A DNA stretch of 45,814 nucleotides from Oscillochloris sp. ZM17-4 (GTDB lineage: Bacteria > Chloroflexota > Chloroflexia > Chloroflexales > Chloroflexaceae): NCBI RefSeq assembly GCF_019599295.1, contig NZ_JAIEWN010000020.1, positions 24,853-70,666 of the forward strand, given 5' to 3'. Shown one piece after another: positions 25,022 to 35,505 of the stretch (positions are counted from its first letter, which is position 1; each line of letters begins with the position of its first letter). A program made the translations under genes and the position numbers. Under the pieces are notes generated by a model, which was given only the letters and a program-made list of their open reading frames with translations, was not told where the DNA came from and did not search any database.

Positions 25022-26176
25022 TCAGTAGCGCGGGCCGGCCAGCGCGCGGTAGGTGTCGATCAGGTCGGCGGCGGCGGTCCCCCAGCTGAAGCGCCGGGCC
25101 TGTGCGGGGCCGGCGGCGCGCAGCCGCACGGCGTCGTCAAGCGCGCGCAGGATGCCGCCCGCGATTGCGCCGGGGTCGAGCGGGTCGACCAGCACGGCCG
25201 CGTCGCCGACCACCTCCGGCAGGCTCGACACGTCCGCCGTGACCACCGGGGTGCCGCAGGCCATCGCCTCCAGGGCCGGCAGGCCGAAGCCCTCGTAGAG
25301 CGATGGGTAGACGAAGGCCCTGGCCAGATTATACACCCCCGGCAGATGTGCATCGTCGATAAAGTCGACGAAACGCACGCGCTCGGTCAGCCCCAGGCGG
25401 CCCACGGCGGCGAAGATCTCCTCGTAGAGCCAGCCGCGCCGCCCGGCGATCACCAGGCTCAGCTCGGGCGGCCCGCCCATAGCGCTTAGACGATCGAATG
25501 CCTCGATCAGGCGCACCAGATTCTTGCGCGGCTCCAGGGTGCTCACGAAGAGCAGGAAGGAGTCGGGCAGGCCCAGCTGCGCCCGCAGCGGCTCGCACGC
25601 GGCGGCGGGCAGCGGGCGGAAGCGCGGGCTGACGCCGGGGTAGAGCACGCGCACGCGGCCCGCGCCCACGCCCAGCAGCCGGCCCAGGTCGGCGCGGGTG
25701 GCCTGCGAGTCGGCCAGCACCATGTCGGCGCGGCGCAGCGAGCGCGGCACGGCCGCCATCAGGTAGCGGCGCAGCCTGGCGTCGGCCGTCTCCGGCCGCA
25801 CCATGAAGGTCAGGTCGTGGACGGTGAGCAGGGTGCGGGCGCGGGTGGGCGGCAGCACGAAGTCGGGGGCGTGCAGGATGTCGATCCTGCCGATCATGGC
25901 CTCGACGGGGATGGGCATGCGCAGGCGCTGCCAGATGATCGTCAGCAGGCGCGGGCTGATCGGGATGGGCCTGGCCCGCACGTTGGGGTTGGCCGCGCAG
26001 AGGGCGGCCAGATCGCGCAGGTAGGGGCTCTCGGGCGGCAGGCCGCCCGCCGCGTAGAACAGCACATAGCGCAGCGCCCGGTCGCGCGGGATGGCCGCCG
26101 CCAGCAGCTCGCGGGTGTAGCGGCCGATCCCGGCGCCCTGCCAGGCCGCCGCCGTGTAGTCGACTCCGATGATCAT
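25022..26176 (-). CDS. Family 4 glycosyltransferase
   Basis: A 384-residue GT-B enzyme. The N-terminal Rossmann domain has GIGRYTRELL, and the C-terminal donor domain has FVSTLEPRKNLVRLIEAF, VIAGRRGWLYEEI and the catalytic EX7E segment YEGFGLPALEAMACGTPVV. It would add a sugar (mannosyltransferase-like) to the lipid-linked exopolysaccharide repeat unit at the cytoplasmic face of the membrane. The ATG at 26176 begins the family-like MIIGVDYTA. It has no Shine-Dalgarno because a heptamer repeat array abuts it (26178 onward). A longer reading frame through the array exists but is probably not translated. Confidence 0.9.
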   Translation of the reverse strand: MIIGVDYTAAAWQGAGIGRYTRELLAAAIPRDRALRYVLFYAAGGLPPESPYLRDLAALCAANPNVRARPIPISPRLLTIIWQRLRMPIPVEAMIGRIDILHAPDFVLPPTRARTLLTVHDLTFMVRPETADARLRRYLMAAVPRSLRRADMVLADSQATRADLGRLLGVGAGRVRVLYPGVSPRFRPLPAAACEPLRAQLGLPDSFLLFVSTLEPRKNLVRLIEAFDRLSAMGGPPELSLVIAGRRGWLYEEIFAAVGRLGLTERVRFVDFIDDAHLPGVYNLARAFVYPSLYEGFGLPALEAMACGTPVVTADVSSLPEVVGDAAVLVDPLDPGAIAGGILRALDDAVRLRAAGPAQARRFSWGTAAADLIDTYRALAGPRY

Positions 26177-26177
26177 C

Positions 26178-26247
26178 AGGCTACAGGCGGCAGGCGGCAG
26201 GTGGCAGATGGCGCTCCTGCCGCCTGCCACCTGCCGCCTGCCACCCT
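26178..26247. repeat. Inverted heptamer arrays (AGGCGGC)n / (GCCGCCT)n
   Basis: Left array of five 7-bp units (26178-26212, with AGGCGGC, AGGTGGC and AGATGGC variants) and right array of four complementary units (about 26219-26246). They face each other and can form one long hairpin. The block fills the gap between the flippase-like gene's stop and the GT4 start codon. Confidence 0.8.
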
Positions 26248-26249
26248 AC

Positions 26250-27323
26250 TCACTTTCGCTTACTGATCAAATACACCACAAACCCGCCGATCACGATGCT
26301 CCAGAAGTTGATCAGCCTATCCAGCAGGGTGACGGCGATGCCCAGGTGCTTATCGACGCCGAAGAAGGTCAGCACCACGGTGATCGTGCCCTCGACGACG
26401 CCGAGGCCGGCGGGGGTGATCGGCAGGGCGGTGAGCAGCGAGGAGGACAGGGCCACGAAGATCACCGCCGGCAGGTCGAGCGAGAGCCCCTCGTGGCCGA
26501 GGGCCAGGATCACGAAGTAGAGCCGGGCGCCCTCCAGCAGCCAGACGGCGCCGGTGAGCAGGACGAGGCGCGGCAGGATGGCCGGGCTGAACGAGCTCAG
26601 GGCGGCGTGCTCGAAGCGGCCGTAGAAGTCGTGCAGGCGGGCCGGCATAAACCGGCGGATCAGCGGGCTCAGCCAGCGCATGCCGGCCAGCCCGGCCAGG
26701 ATGGCCACCACCAGCGCCGCCCCGAAGCCGAAGACGATCTGCGTGCCCTCGGGCATGTGCGCGCCGAAGGTGACCCAGCCCGAGATCAGCAGCATCGCGA
26801 ACAGGCCGATCATGTCGAGCAGCCGCTCGGCGAAGATCGTCCCGAAGGCCGACGAGAACGACACCCTGCCGTTGTGCTTGAGCAGGTAGGCCCGGTAGGC
26901 GTCGCCCAGCTTGGCCGGCACGATGCAGTTGGCGAACCAGGAGAGGTAGAGGTACTCCATCAGCGCGGGCAGCGCGGCCCAGCTGCCGGGGCGCTCATCC
27001 AGCGGCACGTCGGCGTTGCGCAGCAGCATGCGCCAGCGCAGCGCCCGTAGCGGGAAGGTGGTGTAGAACACCGCCAGCCCCATCAGCATCAGCCAGGGGT
27101 TGGCCGCCCGCATGTACTCCCAGGTCTGCGCCACGTCGATGTTCAGCCCGCGGAAGGCGAAGACGACGAGGGCGAAGGCCAGCCCGAACGAGATCAGGGT
27201 GCGTGGGCTGCGCAGCCGCTGCCAGAGCGAGAAGCCCCCGCGCTCGACCTCGATGTCACTTGGCGAGCCCGCCGGGGCGTCCGACTCGCCCAATATCTGG
27301 CCCTCGGTCTCATCTAGCATCAT
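26250..27323 (-). CDS. Flippase-like membrane protein (LPG synthase transmembrane/UPF0104 family)
   Basis: A 357-residue protein with about eight helices and the family hallmarks FYTTFPLRALRWRMLL, the NCIVPAKLGDAYRAYLL segment, ERLLDMIGL and LPITPAGLGVVEGT. The family covers the membrane half of lysylphosphatidylglycerol synthase and AglD-type proteins and is common in glycan clusters, where it may translocate a lipid or lipid-linked sugar. No Lys-transfer domain follows. Several starts are possible (27341, 27323, 27320); 27323 is preferred because GGAGGG lies about 10 bp upstream. A heptamer array precedes the start. Confidence 0.85.
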   Translation of the reverse strand: MMLDETEGQILGESDAPAGSPSDIEVERGGFSLWQRLRSPRTLISFGLAFALVVFAFRGLNIDVAQTWEYMRAANPWLMLMGLAVFYTTFPLRALRWRMLLRNADVPLDERPGSWAALPALMEYLYLSWFANCIVPAKLGDAYRAYLLKHNGRVSFSSAFGTIFAERLLDMIGLFAMLLISGWVTFGAHMPEGTQIVFGFGAALVVAILAGLAGMRWLSPLIRRFMPARLHDFYGRFEHAALSSFSPAILPRLVLLTGAVWLLEGARLYFVILALGHEGLSLDLPAVIFVALSSSLLTALPITPAGLGVVEGTITVVLTFFGVDKHLGIAVTLLDRLINFWSIVIGGFVVYLISKRK

Positions 27324-27346
27324 CCTTGTGGTTCCCTCCATACGAA

Positions 27347-27456
27347 ATTGCAGATTGCAGATTGCAGATTGCAGATTGCCTTTCATCGAGAGAAGAGATT
27401 GCTGCTGCCCTATCAGGTAAGAGCTTGCCAATCTGCAATCTGCAATCTGCAATCTA
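27347..27456. repeat. Inverted heptamer arrays (ATTGCAG)4 / (CAATCTG)4
   Basis: Four ATTGCAG units plus a partial one (27347-27380) face four CAATCTG-type units (27429-27456) across a 48-bp spacer. The unit is identical to arrays at 36962 and 43138. The block lies between the epimerase stop and the flippase-like start. Confidence 0.85.
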
Positions 27457-27465
27457 CAATTGCTG

Positions 27466-28425
27466 CTACGCCGGCAGCACCTCGGCCTGGTACCACTCCC
27501 AGAAGCGGGCCAGCCCCGCCTCGACGCTGGTCGTCGGCGCGAAGCCGAGCAGGCGCTGGGCCTTCTCGGTGCTGGCGAAGGTGATCGGCGGCTCGGTGGC
27601 CGGCAGCGGCCGGCTCTCGATGGTCGCCGCGCGGCCGGTGATCTGCTCGAGTAGCCCCACGAAGTGTCGCATCTCCACCGGCTGGGCGTTGCCCAGGTTG
27701 AAGATCTCGTAGCCCAGCGGCCGGTCGACGGCGGCCATCACCCCGGCCACAATATCGTCCACGTAGGTGTAGTCGCGGAAGAGCTCCACGCCGCCGTTGA
27801 ACAGGACGAACGGCTCGCCGCGCACCATTTTATCCACAAAGAGGTACGGTGTCATATCGGGGCGGCCCCGCGGCCCGTACACGGTGAAGAAGCGCACCAC
27901 GTTCACCGGCATCCCGTACAGGCTGTGGAAGGTGTAGGCCAGCACCTCGGCGGCCTTCTTGGTGGCCGCGTAGGGCGAGAGCGGCCGGTCGGTGCGGTCC
28001 ACCTCCTCAAACGGCAGACGCTCGGCCTTTCCGTATACCGACGAGGTCGATGCGAGGACGAAGCTCTCCACCTCGTAGCGCCGGGCCAGGTCGAGCATGC
28101 GCACGCTGCCGCCCACATTCACCGCCTCGTAGAGCGCCGGGTCGGCGATCGACGGGCGCGGCCCCGGCATGGCCGCCAGGTGGACCACCCGGCTCGGCCG
28201 GTGCGTGGCGAAGACATCCTCAAGCGCCTCGGCGTCGCGCAGGTCGGCCTCGGCCAGGGTGTAGCCCGGCTGCGCCGCGGCCCAGGCGATGTTGCGCCGC
28301 TTGCGCGCCGGGGTATAGTAGCTCGTGAAGTTGTCCAGGCAGACGACCCGCTCGCCTCTGCGGAGCAGGGCGTCGACGAGAGTGCTGCCGATAAAGCCGG
28401 CCCCGCCAGTGACGAGGTAGGTCAT
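27466..28425 (-). CDS. NAD-dependent UDP-sugar epimerase/dehydratase (SDR family)
   Basis: A 319-residue extended SDR enzyme. The N-terminal NAD-binding motif is TGGAGFIGS; the catalytic set is Ser/Thr in ASTSSVYG and YAATKKAAE (YxxxK). RFFTVYGPRGRPDMTPYLF is typical of UDP-glucuronate 4-epimerase-like enzymes. It would supply an activated sugar (e.g. UDP-galacturonate) for the polysaccharide; the exact epimer is not certain. ATG 28425 is used because GCATAAGGAGCG lies 8-10 bp upstream and the protein then begins at MTYLVTGGAG. Sits 13 bp downstream of the O-antigen ligase gene. Confidence 0.92.
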   Translation of the reverse strand: MTYLVTGGAGFIGSTLVDALLRRGERVVCLDNFTSYYTPARKRRNIAWAAAQPGYTLAEADLRDAEALEDVFATHRPSRVVHLAAMPGPRPSIADPALYEAVNVGGSVRMLDLARRYEVESFVLASTSSVYGKAERLPFEEVDRTDRPLSPYAATKKAAEVLAYTFHSLYGMPVNVVRFFTVYGPRGRPDMTPYLFVDKMVRGEPFVLFNGGVELFRDYTYVDDIVAGVMAAVDRPLGYEIFNLGNAQPVEMRHFVGLLEQITGRAATIESRPLPATEPPITFASTEKAQRLLGFAPTTSVEAGLARFWEWYQAEVLPA

Positions 28426-28438
28426 AGGGGTACGCTCC

Positions 28439-29998
28439 TTATGCAGACGATGACGTCTCGGCGACAACCAGCAGCGCCCAGGTTGTGCCGAGCTGCAGCC
28501 CCATATTTAGCACGTGCAGGTTCTCGAAGAGATTGTGGACGGCCAGGGCCGCCGTCACGCCGGCGCAGCCGACGGCCACGCCGCGCCAGAGCAGGCCGCG
28601 CGCGTGGCGGATGGCCCTGGCCGCCTGGAGGCCGACGGCGCCCAGCAGCAGCAGGTAGGCTGCCGCGCCCAGGGCGCCGGCCTCGGCGGCCATGTTCAGG
28701 TAGTAGTTGTGGGCGTGCCCGCGCGACGCGTACCAGGGCCGCACCGTGGTCGGCGGCTCGAAGGCGGCCGGCGTCCGCTCGAAGGCGATGCTGTAGTTTC
28801 CCGGCCCCACCCCGGTGATCGGGTGGCGCACGAACATGTTCCAGCCGGCCTGGATGTGGGCCATGCGCTCGACGACGGCGAAGTTCTCGGGGGTGATCAG
28901 CACCCCGCGCACGTCGAAGATGCGCAGGTTGCTGGTGATGCTCCCCAGCCGCCCGGCCAGCGCGCCCGGCAGCAGGCCTCCGCCGCCGAGGGCCAGGGTG
29001 AGCGCCAGCCCGCCCGCCGCCAGGGCCACGCCCCGCCAGGCGACTCGGCGCAGGCGCGGGGCGAGCAGCGGGATGCTCGCCAGGGCCATGGCCGCCGCGC
29101 CGCCCAGCGCGCCCACCCAGCCGCCCCGCGAGAAGCTGGTCAGCAGCGCGGCCAGCAGCAGCCCGGCCGCGCCTCCCGCGGCGGCCAGCGCGATCAGCCC
29201 CCGCCGCCGCGGTGCGCCCCGCCAGAGCCAGATCAGCGCGCACAGCGTCAGGCTGACCGCCAGGGGCCAGGCCTGGTTCATATAGCCGGCGAACGAGTTG
29301 GGCTGCCCGATCGTCCCGTAGGCCCGCACGTGCCCGCCGCCGACCCCGAAGCTCGCCGGGCCGATGCCGTACCAGAACTGGACGAGCCCCACCGCTGCGT
29401 CGATCGCCGGGGCCAGCAGCAGGCAGGCCAGCAGGCCGATGAGCCGCCACAAGGGGATAGGGGACAGGGGACAGGGGACAGATTCAGAACCTGTCCCCTG
29501 TCCCCTGTCCCCTGTCCCCTGGAGCGACCGCAGCGTCAGCACATAGATCAGCGGCACCGTGGCCCAGCGCAGCGTCTCGCGCAGGGCCTCGGCGCGGCTG
29601 TAGGGGGTGAAGACCGTGGCCGCAGCGAGGGCCAGCAGCAGCAGGGCCATGGGCGGGAAGAGCCGGCCGAGCGGCAGGGGGCGCTCCGGTTCGGCCAGCG
29701 TGTGCATCGCCAGGGCGGCCGCCGCCACGAGCAGCGCCGCCTGGGTCACGGTGAGGCCGCCGGGCAGCGCGACCAGATCCTGCACCGGCACCGACAGGAT
29801 GGCCGCGTAGACCGCCCAGATCGGGTGGATCAGGGCCAGCAGTGCCACCGCCGCCGCCAGCGCGGCCCCGGCCGCGTAGGGCAGCGGCAGCAGCGCCAGG
29901 GGGATGGCCAGAGCAGGGGCGCAGCAGAGGAGCAGGAGCAGCGGCGTAGCGCCGCTGCTCCTGCTCCTCTGCTGCGCCCTTACGTCAGTACGCCCCAT
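28439..29998 (-). CDS. O-antigen ligase/polymerase (Wzy_C family) with repeat-encoded insertion
   Basis: A 519-residue membrane protein with about twelve helices. The Wzy_C region has the periplasmic HPITGVGPGNY and RGHAHNYYLN motifs of WaaL/Wzy proteins, which join or polymerise lipid-linked glycans on the outer face of the membrane. Two oddities. First, about 23 residues (from QGTGDRGQGTG to PCPLSPIP) are encoded by a heptamer hairpin array, in frame, in a loop between helices. Second, the N-terminus (RAQQRSRSSGATPLLLLLCC) is encoded by a 63-bp palindrome, the right arm forming part of helix 1. ATG 29998 overlaps the upstream stop by 14 bp. Confidence 0.85.
   Translation of the reverse strand: MGRTDVRAQQRSRSSGATPLLLLLCCAPALAIPLALLPLPYAAGAALAAAVALLALIHPIWAVYAAILSVPVQDLVALPGGLTVTQAALLVAAAALAMHTLAEPERPLPLGRLFPPMALLLLALAAATVFTPYSRAEALRETLRWATVPLIYVLTLRSLQGTGDRGQGTGSESVPCPLSPIPLWRLIGLLACLLLAPAIDAAVGLVQFWYGIGPASFGVGGGHVRAYGTIGQPNSFAGYMNQAWPLAVSLTLCALIWLWRGAPRRRGLIALAAAGGAAGLLLAALLTSFSRGGWVGALGGAAAMALASIPLLAPRLRRVAWRGVALAAGGLALTLALGGGGLLPGALAGRLGSITSNLRIFDVRGVLITPENFAVVERMAHIQAGWNMFVRHPITGVGPGNYSIAFERTPAAFEPPTTVRPWYASRGHAHNYYLNMAAEAGALGAAAYLLLLGAVGLQAARAIRHARGLLWRGVAVGCAGVTAALAVHNLFENLHVLNMGLQLGTTWALLVVAETSSSA
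29453..29518. repeat. Inverted heptamer arrays inside a coding region
   Basis: Four GGGGACA units (first is GGGGATA; 29453-29480) and four CTGTCCC units (29491-29518) flank a 10-bp loop. Total 66 bp, a multiple of three, so the O-antigen ligase frame is kept. The unit is the same as in arrays at 41214 and 42342. Confidence 0.9.
29917..29979. repeat. 63-bp palindrome with GGGCGCAGCAG ends and TAG loop
   Basis: Perfect 30-bp arms (29917-29946, 29950-29979). The right arm is followed by TTAC, completing the CTGCTGCGCCCTTAC end found in related palindromes. It lies in the first codons of the O-antigen ligase gene. Confidence 0.8.
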
Positions 29999-31496
29999 GG
30001 CCGCCAAGCACCGCCGGGATGATCATAATCAGGATGCGCAGATCCATGCCCACCGACCAGTTCTCGGCGTAGTAGAGGTCGAGTCGCACCTGCTCGTCGA
30101 AGGAGACATCGCTGCGGCCGAGGGCCTGGCTGAGGCCGGCGCAGCCGGGGACGACCTCAAGGCGGCGGTGCTGCCAGTGCTCGTAGCGCTCCACCTCCTC
30201 GGGCAGGGCCGGCCGCGGCCCGATCAGGCTCATCTCGCCGCGCAGCACATTCCAGAGCTGCGGCAGCTCGTCGAGGCTGCGGCGGCGCAGGAATCCGCCG
30301 ATCCGAGTGACCCGCGGGTCGTCGCGCATCTTAAAGAGCGGGCCGTCGGCCTCATTCAGCGCGTGCAGGTCGGCCTTACGCGCCTCGGCGTCGGGCACCA
30401 TCGTGCGGAACTTATAGCAGGCGAAGAGCTGCCCGTCCTTGCCCACCCTGGTCTGGCGGAAGAGCGCCGGCCCGCGCGAGTCGAGCTTGATCGCGATGGC
30501 GATCAGCAGGGCCACGGGCAGGATGAACGGCGCGCTGAGCAGCACCAGCCCCACATCGATCAGCCGCTTGAGCGCCAGGTTCGCGCCCTTCAGTGAGATC
30601 TCCTTAGGGCGCAGCAGGGGCACGCCGCTCAGCTGGAGCATATCGACGCGGTCGAAGCTGAGCTGGTAGAAGTCGGGGGCCACCTGGTAGCCCACCCCGA
30701 GGTCGCGGCATGTCTGCACCAGATCGGGCATGCGCCCATGCTCCCAGAAGGGCAGCGCGATGATCACCTGCTGCACCTGGTGCTTGGCGATCACGATCTC
30801 CAGATCCTCAACCTGGCCGATGTGGCGGTAGATCCGCGGGGCGCGCCCGTTCGCCACGATCGGCCGGTCGTTCAGGTAGCCCACCAGGGCGTAGCCGAGG
30901 CCGGGCGAGGCGGCCAGGCCGTTCATCACCTGCTGGCCAAGCCCGGTGCCGCCCACCACCAGCACCCGCTCCTGCGCCACCCCGCGCGACCAGCGCCAGT
31001 GGCGGTAGCCGGAGAGCAGGATGCGCCAGATGCTCAGCAGCAGCGTGATCGCCGCGCCCACGAACACGAAGATCAGGCGCGAGTAGTAGAACGGCTTGTA
31101 GAGGAAGACGAAGACGATCAGCAGGGCGATCCCGGTCAGCGTGCTGCTCAGGATGATGCTGATCTGGTCGATCAGGCTGATCCGGCGCGAGCTGCGGTAG
31201 AGCCCGCGCGCGGCGAAGCGCAGGCTGAGCAGTACCATCAGGGGGAAGATGATCGGCAGGAAGGCCAGAAAGTCGACCTGGTTCTTGTCCTCCACCTCAA
31301 CGATGATCCGGTTGAGCGGCTCGGGCCAGACGGCCAGGTAGCGCATCCAGTAGGCGATCGCAAAGCCAATCAGGATCAGCGCCTGATCCGCGAGAATCAG
31401 GCCGATGACGGCCATCCGCCGGGATCGTCGGCTTATCCAGTGCGGGGGCTCTACGGTGATCGCCGGCCCGACTGGCGGGCGCAGGCTGCTGTCCAT
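29985..31496 (-). CDS. Polyprenyl glycosylphosphotransferase (initiating exopolysaccharide sugar transferase)
   Basis: A 503-residue protein. Four N-terminal helices (about residues 28-150), a CoA-binding-like Rossmann domain ([13 protein letters not shown]) and a C-terminal bacterial sugar-transferase domain with KRLIDV, the [10 protein letters not shown] segment, [27 protein letters not shown] and [11 protein letters not shown]. These enzymes transfer a sugar-1-phosphate from a UDP-sugar to undecaprenyl phosphate and so start repeat-unit assembly. It is the first gene of the leftward cluster. ATG 31496 has a ribosome site (ATGGAGACGCC) and a TGGTACAAT promoter about 77 bp upstream. Confidence 0.93.
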   Translation of the reverse strand: MDSSLRPPVGPAITVEPPHWISRRSRRMAVIGLILADQALILIGFAIAYWMRYLAVWPEPLNRIIVEVEDKNQVDFLAFLPIIFPLMVLLSLRFAARGLYRSSRRISLIDQISIILSSTLTGIALLIVFVFLYKPFYYSRLIFVFVGAAITLLLSIWRILLSGYRHWRWSRGVAQERVLVVGGTGLGQQVMNGLAASPGLGYALVGYLNDRPIVANGRAPRIYRHIGQVEDLEIVIAKHQVQQVIIALPFWEHGRMPDLVQTCRDLGVGYQVAPDFYQLSFDRVDMLQLSGVPLLRPKEISLKGANLALKRLIDVGLVLLSAPFILPVALLIAIAIKLDSRGPALFRQTRVGKDGQLFACYKFRTMVPDAEARKADLHALNEADGPLFKMRDDPRVTRIGGFLRRRSLDELPQLWNVLRGEMSLIGPRPALPEEVERYEHWQHRRLEVVPGCAGLSQALGRSDVSFDEQVRLDLYYAENWSVGMDLRILIMIIPAVLGGHGAY

Positions 31497-31572
31497 GGCG
31501 TCTCCATGTGCCCGATAGGATGATAGGCGTGTGACGGTAGCGTCCACACGCCCGCATGCGCCATCGGCGTGG

Positions 31573-31581
31573 ATTGTACCA
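31573..31581 (-). promoter_or_regulatory. Extended -10 promoter of the exopolysaccharide cluster
   Basis: TGGTACAAT on the minus strand. It predicts a start near 31566 and a leader of about 70 nt before the sugar-transferase ATG. No -35 match. Confidence 0.45.
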
Positions 31582-31622
31582 CACTGCACAGGGTCGGTTG
31601 CCATACGCGCTGGGCGGCTGGC

Positions 31623-31769
31623 CTAGCGCTTGGGGAGGGGGTCGGCACCGGTTGAGGGGCTGGCATTGACCGAGGGTCTGGCCGCGTCGCTGCGGTGCTC
31701 GACATATATCGAGATCCCGGGCGCGGCGGCGATGAGCAGCATGAGTACAAGGAGGCTGAGCCAGAGCAT
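31623..31769 (-). CDS. 48-residue single-pass membrane protein
   Basis: Small reading frame starting ATG 31767-31769 after a Shine-Dalgarno-like ATCGGAGAGTCTC. It has one hydrophobic segment (residues 2-17, LWLSLLVLMLLIAAAP) followed by a short polar Ser/Pro tail (HRSDAARPSVNASPS) ending PKR. No family was recognised. It lies about 40 bp upstream of the promoter of the exopolysaccharide cluster, on the same strand. It may be a small membrane regulator or a chance frame; the ribosome site and clean membrane helix favour the former. Confidence 0.45.
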   Translation of the reverse strand: MLWLSLLVLMLLIAAAPGISIYVEHRSDAARPSVNASPSTGADPLPKR

Positions 31770-31974
31770 GAGACTCTCCGATAATCCGTATGAGGGTGCG
31801 CGCTTCCCAAGGCTATGGTACGCAGCAGATGAAGCTACTGTATCTATAGCAACTCGTGGGCCACGCCGTGATCTGCTTGCATCGTCAGGATGCGTGATAT
31901 CCTACCATATGTTACCGCTCTCTGCGCGGGAGCTCATCGCTGGCGGGGTGATATGTAGCTGATACGGGTCTGAT
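31770..31974. other. Gene-free stretch
   Basis: No convincing reading frame or structured repeat. It probably holds the promoter of the small membrane protein on the minus strand. Relatively AT-rich compared with the surroundings. Confidence 0.35.
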
Positions 31975-32050
31975 GTTGGGGGTTGGAGGGTTGGGGGTTG
32001 GGAGTTGGGATGCAGCGACACCAACTCCCAACCCCCAACTCCCAACTCCC
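31975..32050. repeat. Inverted heptamer arrays (GTTGGGG)n / (CCAACTC)n
   Basis: Five G-rich units (GTTGGGG, GTTGGAG, GTTGGGA variants, with one extra G) at 31975-32010 face four CCAACTC/CCAACCC units at 32021-32050 across a 10-bp loop. It ends 7 bp before the extended -10 promoter of the DUF1992 gene. The G-run side could also fold into a quadruplex. Confidence 0.8.
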
Positions 32051-32056
32051 GTCCTG

Positions 32057-32065
32057 TGCTATTAT
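32057..32065 (+). promoter_or_regulatory. Extended -10 promoter
   Basis: TGCTATTAT, giving a leader of about 33 nt to ATG 32105. The leader carries the ribosome site GAGAGGAGGC. Confidence 0.5.
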
Positions 32066-32104
32066 TCACACACTATACATCCAGATCGCGAGAGGAGGCA
32101 CCTC

Positions 32105-32596
32105 ATGAGCGAGCCGCCCCGTGACGAGCGCGACCGTGAGGAGGAGCGCGACAGCCACCCGCTGCGCCGGGTGACGCAGCGCACCTTCGAGGGCCTGATC
32201 GACCAGCACGTCCGCGCGGCCGAGGAGGCCGGCGAGTTCCGCGACCTGCCCGGCGCCGGCAAGCCGCTCAAGCTCGACGACGACGCCCACGTCCCCGAGG
32301 AGCTGCGCACCGGCTTCCGCATGCTCAAGAATGCCGGCTACGCCCCACCCTGGATCGAGCTCCAGAAGAGCATCCGCGAGGAGCAGGGGCGCCTGGCCGC
32401 CTGGCTCGCCCAGTCCAACCGCCGCTGGCCCGCCCTCGGCCCCACCGACCGAGGCCAGCTGCGCGCCGAGTATGAGCAGCGCCTGCGCGACCTCAACAAG
32501 CAGATCTCCAGCTATAATCTGACCGCGCCGCCCGTCGCCGGCCAGCTCCCGCTGCTCCAGCCCTGGCGCGAGCTGCGGAAACTGGGCGATGAGTAA
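32105..32596 (+). CDS. DUF1992 (DnaJ homologue subfamily C member 28-like) protein
   Basis: A 163-residue soluble, charged protein. The DUF1992 domain is clear: FEGLIDQHVRAAEEAGEF, then DLPGAGKPLKLDDD, VPEELRTGFRMLKNAGYAPPWIEL. The C-terminal half is helical. The function is unknown; the eukaryotic relatives carry a J-domain, but none is seen here. ATG 32105 is chosen for the strong ribosome site and the promoter at 32057; the longer frame would run through the repeat array. Its TAA stop lies in the left arm (GTAAGGGCGCAGCAG) of a degenerate palindrome. Confidence 0.9.
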   Translation: MSEPPRDERDREEERDSHPLRRVTQRTFEGLIDQHVRAAEEAGEFRDLPGAGKPLKLDDDAHVPEELRTGFRMLKNAGYAPPWIELQKSIREEQGRLAAWLAQSNRRWPALGPTDRGQLRAEYEQRLRDLNKQISSYNLTAPPVAGQLPLLQPWRELRKLGDE

Positions 32597-32668
32597 GGGC
32601 GCAGCAGCCGCTGGCGCATGGGATCTGCTGTACCCTCATATCTATGGCTGCGACTGCTGCGCCCCTAC
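32593..32668. repeat. Degenerate palindrome with GTAAGGGCGCAGCAG ends
   Basis: Arms 32593-32607 and 32654-32668 (14 of 15 paired) with a 46-bp spacer, between DUF1992 and nadE. The left arm supplies the DUF1992 stop codon, and the right arm ends 9 bp before the nadE start. Confidence 0.6.
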
Positions 32669-32677
32669 AGGACGCCA

Positions 32678-34739
<2,062 letters not shown>

Positions 34740-34762
<23 letters not shown>

Positions 34763-34803
34763 GGCGCAGCGCGCTGCGCCTCATCGCGCCTCCTGCTGCG
34801 CCC
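34740..34803. repeat. 64-bp perfect palindrome at the nadE 3' end
   Basis: Arms of 30 bp plus a CGCG centre, so the whole 64 bp is self-complementary. The ends (GGGCGCAGCAG / CTGCTGCGCCCTTAC) match the palindromes at 21009 and 29917. It may terminate nadE transcripts; the cytochrome gene starts 8 bp after it. Confidence 0.85.
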
Positions 34804-34811
34804 TTACACCT

Positions 34812-35165
34812 ATGCGACAGATTATCTTCATCCTGATGCTGATCACCCTCGCCGCCTGCGGCGCCCCAGCCGCGCCGGTCGACCCGGTGGCCGCCGGCGG
34901 GCGCGCCTTCACCATCCAGTGCGGCGGCTGCCACGCCATCTCCGAGGTGGGCTCCGCCGCCCTCGGCCCGCGCCTCGACGCGATGGTCGCCCGGGCCAAC
35001 GCCACCCCCGACCCGGCGGCATGGCTGCGCATGTCGATCACCAACCCGGCCGCCGAGATCGCACCCGGCTACCGGCCCGGCCTGATGCCGATCAGCTATG
35101 GCCAGAGCCTCAGCCCTGCCGAGCTTGACGCGCTGGTGGCCTATATGCTGAAGGTGGGCGGCTAA
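34812..35165 (+). CDS. Lipoprotein c-type cytochrome
   Basis: A 117-residue protein. The N-terminus ([14 protein letters not shown]) is a signal peptide with lipobox LAAC, so it should be anchored on the outer face of the membrane. One haem-binding motif CGGCH (residues about 37-41) and a distal Met in [12 protein letters not shown] make it a class I cytochrome c with His/Met ligation. It presumably carries electrons in the respiratory or photosynthetic chain; no partner oxidase is adjacent. ATG 34812 lies just beyond the palindrome with no Shine-Dalgarno. Confidence 0.9.
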   Translation: MRQIIFILMLITLAACGAPAAPVDPVAAGGRAFTIQCGGCHAISEVGSAALGPRLDAMVARANATPDPAAWLRMSITNPAAEIAPGYRPGLMPISYGQSLSPAELDALVAYMLKVGG

Positions 35166-35166
35166 A

Positions 35167-35447
35167 TCAGTGACTCAGTGACTCAGTGCTCGCCCCGGCC
35201 ATGAGCAGCCCGATCCGCTCGGGGTCGGCCTCGGCGCGCGGCATGATCGCCGCGATCTCGCCGTGGTGAAGACCACATAGAAGCCGACGTAGGCCCCCAT
35301 CAGCATCATGCCCTCGACTCCCAGGTTCAGCAGCCCCGAGCGCTGTCCGATCGTCTCGCCGATCGCCGCGTAGAGGTAGGGCGTCGCCAGGCGGATCGTC
35401 GAGTGCAGGACGCCGAGCAGGGTCCCGATTGTGAAGAGTTGTTCCAT
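35167..35447 (-). pseudogene. ABC permease start fused to ABC ATPase end (deletion remnant)
   Basis: From ATG 35447 the frame encodes the first about 60 residues of a BPD_transp_2 permease (TIRLATPYLYAAIGETIGQR, LLNLGVEGMMLMGAYVGFYVVFTT). The next codons in another frame encode the typical last residues of a simple-sugar ABC ATPase (GEIAAIMPRAEADPERIGLL then MAGA). So a deletion joined permease 2 to the end of the ATPase gene. The stop region overlaps an 8-bp tandem repeat (TCAGTGAC). The product is not functional. The intact-looking permease 35644-36603 is the other member of this decayed transporter. Confidence 0.75.
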
Positions 35448-35505
35448 CAGCCCTTTGTCTGCCTTCTTCGTCGGTAAGCCCCCCAACCCCCAATCCCTAC
35501 AAATC

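Noticed and set aside
27341-29518. CRISPR-like repeat arrays
   Set aside because: Units are 7 bp in direct contiguous tandem without unique spacers, and no cas gene is present.
31451-31810. 119-codon minus-strand frame overlapping the 48-residue small protein
   Set aside because: Different frame, Ser/Pro-rich shadow running into the sugar-transferase leader; the shorter frame has the ribosome site and membrane helix.
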